A DNA stretch of 64,000 bases from Olivibacter sitiensis DSM 17696 (GTDB lineage: Bacteria > Bacteroidota > Bacteroidia > Sphingobacteriales > Sphingobacteriaceae): assembly GCF_000427965.1 (NCBI RefSeq), contig NZ_ATZA01000019.1, positions 20,575 to 84,574 on the forward strand, read 5' to 3'. The position numbers and the translations under genes were made by a program. The notes beneath the pieces are model-generated. The model did not search any database. It saw nothing but the letters and a program-made list of their open reading frames with translations, and was not told the DNA's origin. Positions 53,899 to 63,718 of the stretch are shown piece by piece (the first letter of the stretch is position 1; the number at the start of each line of letters is the position of its first letter).

Positions 53899-54243
53899 TT
53901 AGTTTACAGTATCAATAATCGCCTTAAATGCATCAGGATTGTTCATGGCCAAATCAGCCAATACCTTACGATTCAAACCTATATTTTTTGCATTCAACTT
54001 GCCTATAAGCTGAGAGTATGAAATCCCATGCTGACGAGCTCCTGCATTGATACGTTGTATCCAAAGTGCCCTAAACTCTCTCTTTTTGTTTTTACGGTCG
54101 CGATAGGCATATTGTAGACCTTTCTCAACTGTGTTTTTAGCAACGGTGTAAACCTTGCTACGTGCTCCATAATAGCCCTTGGCCATTTTTAGGATTTTCT
54201 TTCTTCTTCTTCTAGAAGCAACTGCGTTAACCGAACGTGGCAT
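53899..54243 (-). CDS. rplT: 50S ribosomal protein L20
   Basis: A 114-residue L20, which binds 23S rRNA early in large-subunit assembly. [19 protein letters not shown] and [16 protein letters not shown], with [20 protein letters not shown], are diagnostic. It is the last gene of the thrS-infC-rpmI-rplT operon and lies 96 bp after rpmI. L20 represses this operon in other bacteria; no matching leader structure was recognised here. Confidence 0.97.
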   Translation of the reverse strand: MPRSVNAVASRRRRKKILKMAKGYYGARSKVYTVAKNTVEKGLQYAYRDRKNKKREFRALWIQRINAGARQHGISYSQLIGKLNAKNIGLNRKVLADLAMNNPDAFKAIIDTVN

Positions 54244-54339
54244 AATTTTTTATTTTTTTTTGGTCATCAGGCGCTATGTTTTGCAATAGACTTACTACCC
54301 AATACCCGGTCAATGAATGTTATTTAACAACAATAATCC

Positions 54340-54540
54340 TTATTTACCGATACCAAGCATGCGCTTTACATTACCCATATCTGCATCAGATACCAAGCCT
54401 CTTTGCGTAAGGTTACGCTTCTGCTTGGTGCTCTTTTTTGTCAAAATGTGGCTTTTATAAGCGTGCTTTCTAGTGATCTTACCGGTTCCAGTAATCTTAA
54501 AGCGTTTTTTAGCACTGGAATTGGTTTTTACTTTTGGCAT
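54340..54540 (-). CDS. rpmI: 50S ribosomal protein L35
   Basis: A 66-residue, very basic L35: [20 protein letters not shown], followed by [21 protein letters not shown] in two parts, and ending VKRMLGIGK. It lies between infC (71 bp) and rplT (96 bp), its usual place. Confidence 0.97.
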   Translation of the reverse strand: MPKVKTNSSAKKRFKITGTGKITRKHAYKSHILTKKSTKQKRNLTQRGLVSDADMGNVKRMLGIGK

Positions 54541-54611
54541 AATTTTATTTATTTTTACCTGATCTATTAGTTTTTTTATATGTATGATTACCCCCTAAAG
54601 GGCGCCCATTA

Positions 54612-55181
54612 TTATTTCTTGGCTGCAACCTTTGGAGCAACCGTTATAAACATCCTTTTTCCTTCCAATTTAGGCATGAGCTCTACTTTCCCGTATTCCT
54701 CCAATGACTGAGCGAAGCGTAACAATAAAATCTCTCCCCTATCCTTATATACGATAGCACGGCCTTTAAAGTGAACATATGCGCGCACCTTTTCACCCGC
54801 TTCGAGAAACTTGACGGCATGCTTCAGCTTAAAGTCGAAATCGTGGTCGCTAGTATTGGGACCAAAACGAATTTCTTTAATTACGGTCTGCTTAGCATTG
54901 GCCTTTATCTCCTTCAGCTTTTTCTTCTGTTCGTAGACAAATTTGCTGTAATCAACGATTTTGCATACAGGAGGATTGGCATTGGGCGAAATCTCTACCA
55001 AATCTAGTTCGAGCTCATCTGCGATTTTCAAAGCCTCCCTGATTGGGTATATTCCTTGTTCCACATTGTCACCAACCAAACGAACTTCTGTAGCTCTGAT
55101 GTGCTGATTTATTCTGTGATCCGGTTCCTTCTTTTTGAATGGAGGGCGTGGCCCTCTTACTCCTGGTCTTCCTAATGCCAA
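54612..55181 (-). CDS. infC: Translation initiation factor IF-3 (non-ATG start)
   Basis: A 189-residue IF-3. The N-domain ([18 protein letters not shown]) and C-domain ([19 protein letters not shown]) with their linker are complete, plus a Pro/Arg-rich N-terminal extension. No ATG is available: the best start is TTG at 55181, preceded by AAGGA at a good distance, and an in-frame ATT lies two codons before it. IF-3 genes are known for unusual start codons that let IF-3 repress its own translation. The gene begins 12 bp after the thrS stop codon. Confidence 0.95.
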   Translation of the reverse strand: MALGRPGVRGPRPPFKKKEPDHRINQHIRATEVRLVGDNVEQGIYPIREALKIADELELDLVEISPNANPPVCKIVDYSKFVYEQKKKLKEIKANAKQTVIKEIRFGPNTSDHDFDFKLKHAVKFLEAGEKVRAYVHFKGRAIVYKDRGEILLLRFAQSLEEYGKVELMPKLEGKRMFITVAPKVAAKK

Positions 55182-55193
55182 ATTAATTTCCTT

Positions 55194-57119
55194 TTAAATG
55201 GTTATTTCCTTGATTAATTGCTCTTTGAACGCTTCTGGACTCAATATACCCAAATCGGCTCCGCCATGTTTGCGGACAGAAACCGTGCCACTTTCCATCT
55301 CTTTTTCGCCCACTATGAGCATGTATGGAATTTTCTTCACTTCTGCGTCACGGATTTTCCTGCCCACTTTTTCATCTCTCAAGTCAATTAATCCGCGAAT
55401 ATCGGCATTATTTAGCGATTCCAAAAGTTTTTTCCCATATTCTTCATATTTTTCCGAAACAGGTAGTACAATGAACTGTTCTGGGGCAAGCCACAGCGGG
55501 AATTGTCCAGCGCAATGTTCTATCAATACGGCTACAAAACGCTCCAATGACCCAAATGGCGCTCGGTGAATCATCACGGGACGGTGCTTTTGATTGTCAC
55601 TGCCTGTATATTCCAGCTCGAAACGTTCAGGCAAGTTATAGTCCACTTGTATGGTGCCTAACTGCCATTTTCTTCCAAGCGCATCTTTCACCATAAAATC
55701 GAGCTTAGGTCCATAGAAGGCAGCTTCTCCAAGCTCTATAATAGTATGGAGTCCCTTTTCTTCCGACGCTTCTATAATGGCCGATTCTGCCAAAAGCCAA
55801 TTCTCTTCACTACCAATGTATTTAGCTTTGTTTTCTGGATCCCTGAGAGATATCTGCGCGGTATACTCCTCAAAGCCCAAAGCCCTAAATACGTAAAGTA
55901 CCAGATCTATCACCTTCATAAACTCTTCTTTTACCTGATCTGGCCGGCAAAACAAGTGCGCATCATCTTGCGTGAAACCACGCACACGGGTCAAACCGTG
56001 CAATTCGCCACTTTGTTCATAACGATATACGGTGCCGAACTCCGCAAAACGGACCGGCAGGTCTTTATACGATCGTGGTTTCGTTTTATATATCTCACAG
56101 TGGTGAGGGCAATTCATGGGCTTTAAGAAAAACTCCTCTCCCTCCTGTGGTGTTTTTATGGGTTGAAACGAATCAGCTCCATATTTGTCATAATGCCCCG
56201 AAGTGACGTAAAGGTTCTTATGGCCTATATGAGGTGTTACCACAGGCTCATACCCTGCTTTTATTTGTGCTGCCTGTAAGAAATTGATCAGTTTTTGGCG
56301 CAGGGCCGCCCCTTTAGGTAGCCATAATGGCAGTCCCATCCCTACCCGTTCCGAGAATGCAAACAGCTCCATCTCCTTGCCCAACTTTCTATGGTCGCGC
56401 TTCTTGGCTTCTTCTATCATTTTCAGATAGTCGCTCAGTTCGCTTGCTTTGGGAAATGTGACTCCATATATCCGAGTCAATTGCTTGCGACTTTCATCGC
56501 CACGCCAGTAAGCTCCCGCTACATTGGTCAGCTTAATAGCCTTTATAAACCCCGTGTTCGGAATGTGTGGCCCACGACATAGATCGGTGAAATCACCTTG
56601 CGTATAAAATGTAATCTTTCCGTCCTCCAAGTCCTTGATCAGATCGAGCTTATATTCATCACCTTTCTCCTCAAAATAAGTTACAGCATCTGCTTTTGAT
56701 ACAGGCTGCCGTACATATGCCGATTTTTGCTTGGCCAACTCCAACATCTTGTCCTCTATCTTCTTGAAATCGTCAGAAGAGAAAGGCTGATCACCAAAAT
56801 CTACGTCATAGTAGAAACCGGTTTCTATGGCAGGACCGATACCAAACTTGGTACCTGGATAAAGTGCTTCGAGCGCTTCCGCCATTAAGTGTGCCGACGA
56901 ATGCCAAAAGGTGGCTTTCCCTTCCTTGTCGTTCCACGTCAACAATCTGACGGTAGCATCTTGTTCGATAGGTCTTGTGGCGTCCCAAACTTGCCCATTT
57001 ACCTCAGCAGCGAGGACATTGCGGGCTAAACCTTCGGAAATAGACTGGGCTATCTGAAACCCAGTGACTCCCATTTCATATTCACGGATAGAACCATCCG
57101 GAAGCGTAATCTTAATCAT
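55194..57119 (-). CDS. thrS: Threonine-tRNA ligase
   Basis: A 641-residue class II synthetase. TGS domain (about 1-60), editing domain with the zinc-binding-like [11 protein letters not shown], catalytic domain with motif 2 [31 protein letters not shown] (read in parts), the zinc ligands in [10 protein letters not shown], motif 3 ([18 protein letters not shown], one stretch of 18) and the anticodon-binding domain at the end. A TAGCTTTG -7 element lies at 57206-57199. It leads the operon with infC, rpmI and rplT. Confidence 0.97.
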   Translation of the reverse strand: MIKITLPDGSIREYEMGVTGFQIAQSISEGLARNVLAAEVNGQVWDATRPIEQDATVRLLTWNDKEGKATFWHSSAHLMAEALEALYPGTKFGIGPAIETGFYYDVDFGDQPFSSDDFKKIEDKMLELAKQKSAYVRQPVSKADAVTYFEEKGDEYKLDLIKDLEDGKITFYTQGDFTDLCRGPHIPNTGFIKAIKLTNVAGAYWRGDESRKQLTRIYGVTFPKASELSDYLKMIEEAKKRDHRKLGKEMELFAFSERVGMGLPLWLPKGAALRQKLINFLQAAQIKAGYEPVVTPHIGHKNLYVTSGHYDKYGADSFQPIKTPQEGEEFFLKPMNCPHHCEIYKTKPRSYKDLPVRFAEFGTVYRYEQSGELHGLTRVRGFTQDDAHLFCRPDQVKEEFMKVIDLVLYVFRALGFEEYTAQISLRDPENKAKYIGSEENWLLAESAIIEASEEKGLHTIIELGEAAFYGPKLDFMVKDALGRKWQLGTIQVDYNLPERFELEYTGSDNQKHRPVMIHRAPFGSLERFVAVLIEHCAGQFPLWLAPEQFIVLPVSEKYEEYGKKLLESLNNADIRGLIDLRDEKVGRKIRDAEVKKIPYMLIVGEKEMESGTVSVRKHGGADLGILSPEAFKEQLIKEITI

Positions 57120-57198
57120 CTACAACTATGATTTTTAAATTGTCAACCTAATTATTAAATGTCATTCAATCACTTACTAACGTGATTTTTCAATGTTG

Positions 57199-57206
57199 CA
57201 AAGCTA
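57199..57206 (-). promoter_or_regulatory. -7 element of the thrS operon
   Basis: TAGCTTTG on the minus strand, giving a leader of about 70 nt. The leader contains a weak hairpin (ATCAC...GTGAT) but no clear T-box or attenuator. Confidence 0.45.
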
Positions 57207-57343
57207 AACTTATTTATCAGACATCTGGAATATTTACCGGAAAAAACTAGCTTTTGCACCTTATATCAATTGATTATAGTCGATTTGGCTGACGAGAAAA
57301 ACACATGTAATCTGTAACAGGCTAGCTTATCGCACGATATGTA

Positions 57344-57937
57344 CTATCCACCTAAAGAACGTATATCCTTTATCCGTTGGACCAATTCGTCTCCGTTGAG
57401 CATAAAATCAATCATAGTCCTGTTTAGTGCCGCTCTAGGCATCACATCCACCTCAGCATCTTCGGGATTTTGAACGATAGTGAGGCCGCCCGCTTTCGAT
57501 ACGGACATCATGCCATCTGCACCGTCATCATTAGCTCCAGAGAGTAGCACAGCGGCCATATTACTACCAAAAACATCTACGGCACTTTGCAAGGTCACAT
57601 CAATAGACGGTCTGCAATATTTAACAGGTTCCGAAACGTCCAATGATAAACTATGATCCTTTTCAATAAGCAAATGATACCCCCCGGGAGCAAAATACAC
57701 CGTTGACGGTTGAAGTATTTCCTTTTCTTCCGCTTCCTTCACGCGAATGGTGCAATGAACCTGCAAAATCTTCTCTAAGGCACTCATTACATGCCCTCCC
57801 CTATGTACGACCGCAATAACCGGAATGGGAAAATCTTTGTGTAAGGAGGCCAATATTTTCTGTATAAGCGCTATACCACCCGCAGAGCAGGCCAACACTA
57901 ATAGTTGTATGTCCCTATTTTTAATATCGGTATCCAT
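57344..57937 (-). CDS. CheB-type methylesterase domain protein, stand-alone
   Basis: A 197-residue CheB catalytic domain with no receiver. The catalytic Ser is in LACSAGGIAL, His in VVHRGGHVMSAL and Asp in LSGANDDGADGM; the Thr after Ser in classic CheB is Ala here. The YFAPGGYHLLIE and VMPRAALN segments match the family. In chemotaxis CheB removes methyl groups from receptors, but no chemotaxis genes are visible, so the target may differ. A TTG-N21-TATGTTTG promoter (57978-57947) ends 9 nt before ATG 57937. Confidence 0.9.
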   Translation of the reverse strand: MDTDIKNRDIQLLVLACSAGGIALIQKILASLHKDFPIPVIAVVHRGGHVMSALEKILQVHCTIRVKEAEEKEILQPSTVYFAPGGYHLLIEKDHSLSLDVSEPVKYCRPSIDVTLQSAVDVFGSNMAAVLLSGANDDGADGMMSVSKAGGLTIVQNPEDAEVDVMPRAALNRTMIDFMLNGDELVQRIKDIRSLGG

Positions 57938-58166
57938 AAATAAAATCAAACATACAAAACAAAATCATAACAAGGCAAGCTGATTTTTGTGTCATGCTAT
58001 TAATAAATTCGCCAGCATATTATTTACTGAAGGGAATGATTGTGTAAAATACCAAAAATCAGGTATTGCATAACCAAATTAAACAAAAGACCTTTGAATA
58101 AGGAAAACGCTATTTTCTTTCTTAAAATTATGTGAGTCTTGTGCGCATAAGGTTGTTTGTTTTTTG

Positions 58167-58204
58167 AAGCTAGATGGTGCTCCCCAAGCTCCATCTAGCT
58201 TTTT
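58167..58204 (+). terminator. Orphan terminator with CCCC loop
   Basis: An 11-bp perfect stem (58167-58177 and 58191-58201), a loop TGCTCCCCAAGCT and five T. No plus-strand gene lies upstream, so it may end a small RNA; an AAGGTTGTTTG segment precedes it. The loop shares CTCCCC with the candidate RNA at 22221-22288. No promoter was found. Confidence 0.5.
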
Positions 58205-58295
58205 CTGCTAAGTTTCGCATGCCTTAATCATCATCGCAACAATTCATCTTTACTTATTCGTGACTTGGCCACATTACTCTACCAAGAAATAGCCT

Positions 58296-58303
58296 TATCT
58301 TTG
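58296..58303 (+). promoter_or_regulatory. -7 element of mnmA
   Basis: TATCTTTG matches TAnnTTTG, 21 bp before the mnmA ATG; the -33 element is unclear. Confidence 0.45.
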
Positions 58304-58324
58304 CATTTTCATAATTAAATTAGC

Positions 58325-59413
58325 ATGAGCAAGCACGGAAGGATTTTAGTAGCCATGAGTGGTGGGGTCGACAGTTCAGTAGCATCGGTCATGTTGCACG
58401 AACAAGGCTATGAGGTTATTGGCCTTACCATGAAAACATGGGATTACGCATCCTCTGGCGGCTCTTCCAAAGAAACCGGTTGCTGTAGCTTGGATAGCAT
58501 TAATGATGCCAGGGCTTTAGCCGTCAACTATGGATTCCCGCACTATATCTTGGACATTCGGGATGAGTTTGGCGATTTTGTCATAGATAATTTCGTTGAT
58601 GAATACCTCGCAGGTAGAACACCGAATCCTTGCGTGCTTTGCAATACACATATCAAGTGGGAGGCCTTGCTCAAAAGAGCGGACAAACTGGATTGCGAGT
58701 TTATCGCTACAGGACATTACGCCAATATTTACCAGCACGATAATGGCCGCTACGTTATCAGCAAAGGGAAGGACGAACATAAGGATCAATCATATGTACT
58801 TTGGGGAGTATCGCAAAGGAATCTCGCACGCACCAAATTTCCTTTGGGTAGCTTCACCAAGAAAGAAATCCGACAAATGGCCCTAGAGATGGGACAGATG
58901 GAATTGGCCAATAAGTCTGAAAGTTACGAGATATGTTTTGTGCCCGACAACGATTACCGATCCTTTCTACGCCACAAAGTGGAAGATATCGATGAGAAGA
59001 TCGGCAAGGGTAATTTCATACTTCGGGATGGAACGGTGGTAGGTCAACACCAAGGATACCCCTATTATACTATTGGACAAAGGAAGGGATTGGGTATCGC
59101 ACTGGGGAGACCCGTATTTGTTACCAGCATACTGCCCGAAAGCAATACCGTGATGTTGGGAGACGAAAGTGAGTTGGAAAAAGGCAGTGCACATGTAAAG
59201 AATATCAACCTTATAAAATATGAGCACATCCATGAGCCTTTAGAAGCAGTGACCAAGATCAGGTATAAAGATGCCGGGATGGAAAGCCATATCGTAGAAG
59301 AAGATGGCATGATGAAGGTTGATTTCCAACATAAAGTCAAGGGAATCGCTCCTGGGCAATCTGCCGTATTCTATGAAGGCAATGACCTGCTAGGTGGCGG
59401 TTTCTTGATGTGA
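58325..59413 (+). CDS. mnmA: tRNA-specific 2-thiouridylase MnmA
   Basis: A 362-residue enzyme that puts sulfur at U34 of Lys, Glu and Gln tRNAs. PP-loop VAMSGGVDSSVASVML (about 9-24), catalytic cysteines Cys106 (in CVLCNTHIKW) and Cys204 (in YEICFVPDNDYRSF), and the YTIGQRKGLGIA segment are present. The C-terminal beta-barrel binds tRNA. Confidence 0.95.
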   Translation: MSKHGRILVAMSGGVDSSVASVMLHEQGYEVIGLTMKTWDYASSGGSSKETGCCSLDSINDARALAVNYGFPHYILDIRDEFGDFVIDNFVDEYLAGRTPNPCVLCNTHIKWEALLKRADKLDCEFIATGHYANIYQHDNGRYVISKGKDEHKDQSYVLWGVSQRNLARTKFPLGSFTKKEIRQMALEMGQMELANKSESYEICFVPDNDYRSFLRHKVEDIDEKIGKGNFILRDGTVVGQHQGYPYYTIGQRKGLGIALGRPVFVTSILPESNTVMLGDESELEKGSAHVKNINLIKYEHIHEPLEAVTKIRYKDAGMESHIVEEDGMMKVDFQHKVKGIAPGQSAVFYEGNDLLGGGFLM

Positions 59414-59530
59414 GACGGGAAAAGTGCGCATTAACATACTGTTAAAATAGTGTTTTTTTTGTGTTTGGACATATAAGCGTTTGTAATAACTTATATAAAT
59501 CCCTTTCTTTGCAAAAATCAATTTTACTGA

Positions 59531-61885
59531 ATGGCAAAGAATTTATTAATTGTAGAATCTCCGGCAAAAGCGAAAACAATAGAAGGATATTTGGGAAAAG
59601 ATTTCCTGGTAAAGTCCAGTTATGGACATATCCGAGATTTAGTGAAGACAGATGATGCCATAGATACAGTAAACAATTTCAAGCAGAAATATGAAGTACC
59701 AGCAGATAAGAAAGCGGTAGTCAGTGAGTTGAAAAAACTAGCCAAGAGTGCAGAAACAGTCTGGCTCGCATCCGATGAGGACCGTGAAGGAGAGGCCATT
59801 TCGTGGCACCTGTACGAAACCCTAGGATTGAAGGACGACAATACAAGACGTATCGTATTTCATGAAATCACCAAACCTGCCATTCTTCAAGCTATTGAAG
59901 CTCCCAGAAAAATAGATTACAATCTGGTCAATGCCCAACAAGCCCGTCGCGTACTGGATCGTTTGGTGGGTTTCGAGCTCTCGCCCGTATTGTGGAAGAA
60001 GGTGAAACCGTCTCTCTCGGCCGGACGCGTACAATCGGTCGCCGTGAGACTTATTGTCGATCGCGAAAGGGAGATTATTAAGTTCACTGCCGAAGCGGCC
60101 TTCCGTGTAGTAGCTATTTTCCACACGGAGAATAAAAAAGAGTTGTTCCGTGCGGAACTTCCCAAACGGTTTGAAAAACTGGAAGATGCCGAGCGCTTTC
60201 TACAGGACTGCATTGCCGCACAATATGAGGTAAGCGATCTTCAAACTAGGCCCAGCAAGCGCAATCCTGCCGCTCCGTTCACTACTTCTACCCTGCAACA
60301 AGAAGCCAGTCGCAAACTGGGTTTTTCCGTAGCGCGTACCATGTCCATTGCCCAGCGCTTATACGAATCGGGCAAGATTACCTATATGCGTACCGACTCC
60401 GTCAATCTCAGCGATACGGCCTTGCAAGCGGCCGAGCAAGAGATCAGCAATACCTACGGAAGAAAATATTACAAAAGAAGGCAATACAAAACTAAATCGG
60501 CTGGTGCTCAGGAAGCACACGAAGCTATACGTCCTACTTATTTTTCCGACCATTCAATCGACGGTGACTATGCCGAAAAAAGACTCTACGAATTGATATG
60601 GAAAAGATCTATTGCCTCGCAAATGAGCGAAGCAGAATTTGAAAAGACTACAGCCAAAATAGCTATATCTACCCGTGAAGAACAAATGGTCGCCAACGGC
60701 GAAGTCATGAAATTTGATGGGTTTTTAAAGGTTTATTTCGAGTCTACCGACGATGATGACCAAGAGGTGCAATTGGACGATTCGGGAGATAATACCTTGC
60801 TTCCGCCATTGCATGTCGGTCAATCCTTGAACCTAAAGGAAATGACGGCTACCGAACGTTTCAGCCGCCCACCCGCAAGGTATACCGAGGCCAGTTTAGT
60901 AAAGAAATTGGAAGAACTCGGCATAGGTCGCCCTTCTACCTACGCCCCTACTATTTCTACGATACAAAACCGAGGCTATGTAGTGAAAGAGGAAAGAGAA
61001 GGTAAGCAACGAGCGTATAAGGTATTGAACATCCAATCGGGAGAAGTACATACAGTTACAAAAACGGAAACAACGGGGGCAGAAAAGAACAAGCTGTTCC
61101 CGACAGACATAGGCATCTTGGTCAATGATTTCTTGGTGGAGCATTTCAGGGATATTGTCGATTTTAACTTTACGGCCATCGTGGAGAAGGAGTTTGATGA
61201 GATAGCACATGGCCTGAAAGAATGGACAGCTATGTTACATGGGTTTTATGGCCCATTCCATCACGAAGTCGAGAACACCCTGCAACATGCAGACCGGGCC
61301 AATAGTGAGCGTGTATTGGGGATAGATCCCAATTCAGACAAGCAAGTGAGCGTGCGTATTGGTCGTTTCGGCCCTTTGGTTCAAATAGGTTCTGCAGATG
61401 ACGAGGAAAAACCCCAATTTGCCAGTTTGCGTACCGGTCAGATGATCGAGACCATCACCTTAGAAGAAGCGTTGGAACTTTTCAAGCTTCCAAAAAAAGT
61501 GGGCATATTCGAGGACAAGGACATGACCGTTGCCATCGGCCGCTTTGGCCCTTACATCAGGCACAACAATGCTTTCTATTCCTTGCCCAAGGAGTTGGAT
61601 CCATTGGATGTCAATGAAGACCAAGCTATCGAAATCATCAAAGAAAAGCGCAAACGTGACGAAGAAAAGGTGCTGAAGACCTTTGAGGAAAATCCGGAAG
61701 CCCGTATAGAACAAGGCCGATGGGGACCATTTATCCGTTTTGGCAAACAAAACGTAAAGATTCCCAAGGGCAAGGCCATCGAGGAAATCAGCTATGAAGA
61801 TGTAGTTGTCTTGGCAGAAGCAGATGCCAAGAATCCGAAAGCCGGAAAGGCAGCAAAAGGCAGAGGAAGAGCGGTGAAGAAATAG
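59531..61885 (+). CDS. topA: DNA topoisomerase I
   Basis: A 784-residue type IA topoisomerase that relaxes negative supercoils. The TOPRIM domain has LLIVESPAKAKTIE and ASDEDREGEAIS; the active-site Tyr285 is in GKITYMRTDSVNLS. The C-terminus has three repeats with the GRFGP/GRWGP motif (IGRFGPLVQIG, IGRFGPYIRHN, QGRWGPFIRFG) in place of zinc fingers, and a basic tail. A conserved unknown gene follows after only 6 bp. Confidence 0.95.
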   Translation: MAKNLLIVESPAKAKTIEGYLGKDFLVKSSYGHIRDLVKTDDAIDTVNNFKQKYEVPADKKAVVSELKKLAKSAETVWLASDEDREGEAISWHLYETLGLKDDNTRRIVFHEITKPAILQAIEAPRKIDYNLVNAQQARRVLDRLVGFELSPVLWKKVKPSLSAGRVQSVAVRLIVDREREIIKFTAEAAFRVVAIFHTENKKELFRAELPKRFEKLEDAERFLQDCIAAQYEVSDLQTRPSKRNPAAPFTTSTLQQEASRKLGFSVARTMSIAQRLYESGKITYMRTDSVNLSDTALQAAEQEISNTYGRKYYKRRQYKTKSAGAQEAHEAIRPTYFSDHSIDGDYAEKRLYELIWKRSIASQMSEAEFEKTTAKIAISTREEQMVANGEVMKFDGFLKVYFESTDDDDQEVQLDDSGDNTLLPPLHVGQSLNLKEMTATERFSRPPARYTEASLVKKLEELGIGRPSTYAPTISTIQNRGYVVKEEREGKQRAYKVLNIQSGEVHTVTKTETTGAEKNKLFPTDIGILVNDFLVEHFRDIVDFNFTAIVEKEFDEIAHGLKEWTAMLHGFYGPFHHEVENTLQHADRANSERVLGIDPNSDKQVSVRIGRFGPLVQIGSADDEEKPQFASLRTGQMIETITLEEALELFKLPKKVGIFEDKDMTVAIGRFGPYIRHNNAFYSLPKELDPLDVNEDQAIEIIKEKRKRDEEKVLKTFEENPEARIEQGRWGPFIRFGKQNVKIPKGKAIEEISYEDVVVLAEADAKNPKAGKAAKGRGRAVKK

Positions 61886-61891
61886 AAAAGC

Positions 61892-62299
61892 ATGAAAAAA
61901 GACCTTCCTGAAAATATCGTTGAAGACATCTACATTGCAGTTGTACTGGAAAGCGACTCGCCACATGGCAAATCATGGAATGTCTACCTAGTCAACAATA
62001 AAGATGTGGTCATTAAAAATGTATTGGTCAGCAGCAAAGGCTATGGACTGAAGGACAATAAGGAGGTAAAAACCTCCGTGCTTAGACATTTTATCGGCGA
62101 TGTGGATACACATGAATATGCATTGATTGAAGCCATTGACGAGCAGGTATTTGGCCTTACCAACGAATATTTGCTCAGTTATTATATCGATAAAACCATA
62201 TACGACAAAAAATTTATCTTTCTTCCGGAAAGCATTGTAGACAGTAACCTCACCCGTGTTCCCGTACTTAATAAGCCGGGTGTAGTTATTGGGAAATAG
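61892..62299 (+). CDS. Conserved hypothetical protein downstream of topA
   Basis: A 135-residue soluble protein with a likely beta-rich fold: DIYIAVVLESDSPHGKSWNVYL, split around the Pro-His turn, then VLVSSKGYGLKDNKEVKTSV and FLPESIVDSNLTRVPVLNKPG (each shown in part). No named family is recognised, though similar genes occur in related genomes from memory. It starts 6 bp after topA, so it is cotranscribed; a role linked to topA is speculative. Confidence 0.75.
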   Translation: MKKDLPENIVEDIYIAVVLESDSPHGKSWNVYLVNNKDVVIKNVLVSSKGYGLKDNKEVKTSVLRHFIGDVDTHEYALIEAIDEQVFGLTNEYLLSYYIDKTIYDKKFIFLPESIVDSNLTRVPVLNKPGVVIGK

Positions 62300-62323
62300 G
62301 CATAATGCAGTTCATGGACAAAG

Positions 62324-63520
62324 TCACTCCGTCAGTAGGGGCAATTGGATAGTAAAACAAGTCTGTTCATCCGTTGAATGGGCCTCTATGCTGCCCCCAT
62401 GGGCACGTACTATCTCAGACGCTATATATAGCCCAAGTCCAAGTCCTTTCTTGTCTTTTTTTCGCTCTCCTTGTGAAAAGGGCTTAAATAAATGTTCCAT
62501 GATGGCATCGGGGATTTTCTCACCAGCATTGGTGACAGTACACAGCAACTTGTCTCCCACCCTGGAAACCCTTACCTGTACGGATGCATATAAATCGCCA
62601 TGTGTCAAAGCATTGCTCAAAAGATTAGAGAAAACTTGGGCCATACGCTCCGCATCGCAATAGATCGTTTCCCTACAAGTTACCTGGCACACGATATCAC
62701 GATTGTGCCACACGGCCTGCAATTCCTTGATAACCCCATCTAGGATATTTTCTATATCCTCTTGCCGCCTGTCTATCTTGATGCCCGTACCAAGCTGCCC
62801 TCTAGCTAAATCGAGGATGTTATCTATCAGCCCTTTCATCCGATAAGAAGAATTATAGATGATCTGCATCATCTTTGTATTTCTTTCACCCAAATCTTGT
62901 CTTCTCAAAAACTGTGAAGTACTTATTATTGCTCCTAACGGATTGCGAAGATCATGTCCCAATATAGCAATAAACCGATCTCTCCTTCTCGACAATCTAC
63001 GTTCTTCCCGTAATTTGTTTTCAACAATAGCAAGTTTCTCAAATGTATCCAGGTGCGCCGCTATCAACTCGGCAAACAGATTGAACATACCAATGATTTC
63101 CGGTTTGTTCAAATTTGCAGGCTTAAAATCAATGGCACATAACGTACCAAAAAATTTGCCGTTTTTCAGAATAATGGGAACTGATATATAACTTCTAAAG
63201 TTACGCTTACCAAGCTTTTTACGCCACAAGGGATTTTCTTCCTGATCTATATCTTCGATGACCACTACTTGACGCGTTTCGCAAATTTCCCCGCAAATGG
63301 TATTTTCCACGTCGAGTTCTCCGCCAGGTTTCAGTTCCGATGAGATTTCGTCCCGTACGCCACAGGCAACCCATCTTGCTTCCGTTACTCTCGCTATCAC
63401 GGCAAGCCCCATGCCTGTACTTTGGCAAATAACTTCCAGTATGTTGGGTACTGCCGGAATGTTGCCGATAGCCTCAATATCGGCTTGGATATCTTTTTCT
63501 GATGATAAATGTTTTTCCAT
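62324..63520 (-). CDS. GAF-domain sensor histidine kinase, cytoplasmic
   Basis: A 398-residue soluble kinase. GAF domain at about 27-165 (ARWVACGVRDEIS, SVPIILKNGKFFGTLCAID), HisKA domain with His189 in AILGHDLRNPLGAI, and the ATP-binding domain with NLLSNALTHG, VTNAGEKIP and GLGLGLYIASEIV. No membrane segments, so it senses an internal signal. ATG 63520 was preferred to an earlier TTG. No response regulator is adjacent. Confidence 0.92.
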   Translation of the reverse strand: MEKHLSSEKDIQADIEAIGNIPAVPNILEVICQSTGMGLAVIARVTEARWVACGVRDEISSELKPGGELDVENTICGEICETRQVVVIEDIDQEENPLWRKKLGKRNFRSYISVPIILKNGKFFGTLCAIDFKPANLNKPEIIGMFNLFAELIAAHLDTFEKLAIVENKLREERRLSRRRDRFIAILGHDLRNPLGAIISTSQFLRRQDLGERNTKMMQIIYNSSYRMKGLIDNILDLARGQLGTGIKIDRRQEDIENILDGVIKELQAVWHNRDIVCQVTCRETIYCDAERMAQVFSNLLSNALTHGDLYASVQVRVSRVGDKLLCTVTNAGEKIPDAIMEHLFKPFSQGERKKDKKGLGLGLYIASEIVRAHGGSIEAHSTDEQTCFTIQLPLLTE

Positions 63521-63625
63521 GGAACAATTTAAGATGCGAGTACAAAGTACAAAAAATAACAAAACAACAAAATCAAAGGGCAGTTATTTTATCGGTACAT
63601 CTAAGCTAAACTTTGTGCCTCTCGC

Positions 63626-63655
63626 TTGCTCTCATTAATCCTTTTTATACATTTG
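63626..63655 (+). promoter_or_regulatory. Promoter of the DUF2721-like gene
   Basis: TTG (63626-63628), 19 bp, TACATTTG (63648-63655): a good Bacteroidota promoter, 63 bp before the start codon. Confidence 0.55.
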
Positions 63656-63718
63656 CATTAGTCCTTGGCGTATCGTCATGGGCAATTGAAACTCACAACG
63701 CAAAAAAACAGTCCAAAT

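Larger units (their letters stand above)
57938..58324. other. Intergenic region between cheB-like gene and mnmA
   Basis: About 387 bp between divergent genes. It holds the cheB promoter (57947-57978), an orphan plus-strand terminator (58167-58204) and the mnmA -7 element (58296-58303). No open frame longer than about 20 codons is convincing. Confidence 0.55.

Noticed and set aside
53899..54340. L20 autoregulatory pseudoknot between rpmI and rplT
   Set aside because: The gap is AT-rich and I could not see an L20 rRNA-like fold by eye; it was left out for lack of evidence.
57120..57199. T-box or attenuator in the thrS leader
   Set aside because: The leader is only about 70 nt, with one weak 5-bp stem and no terminator-like hairpin.
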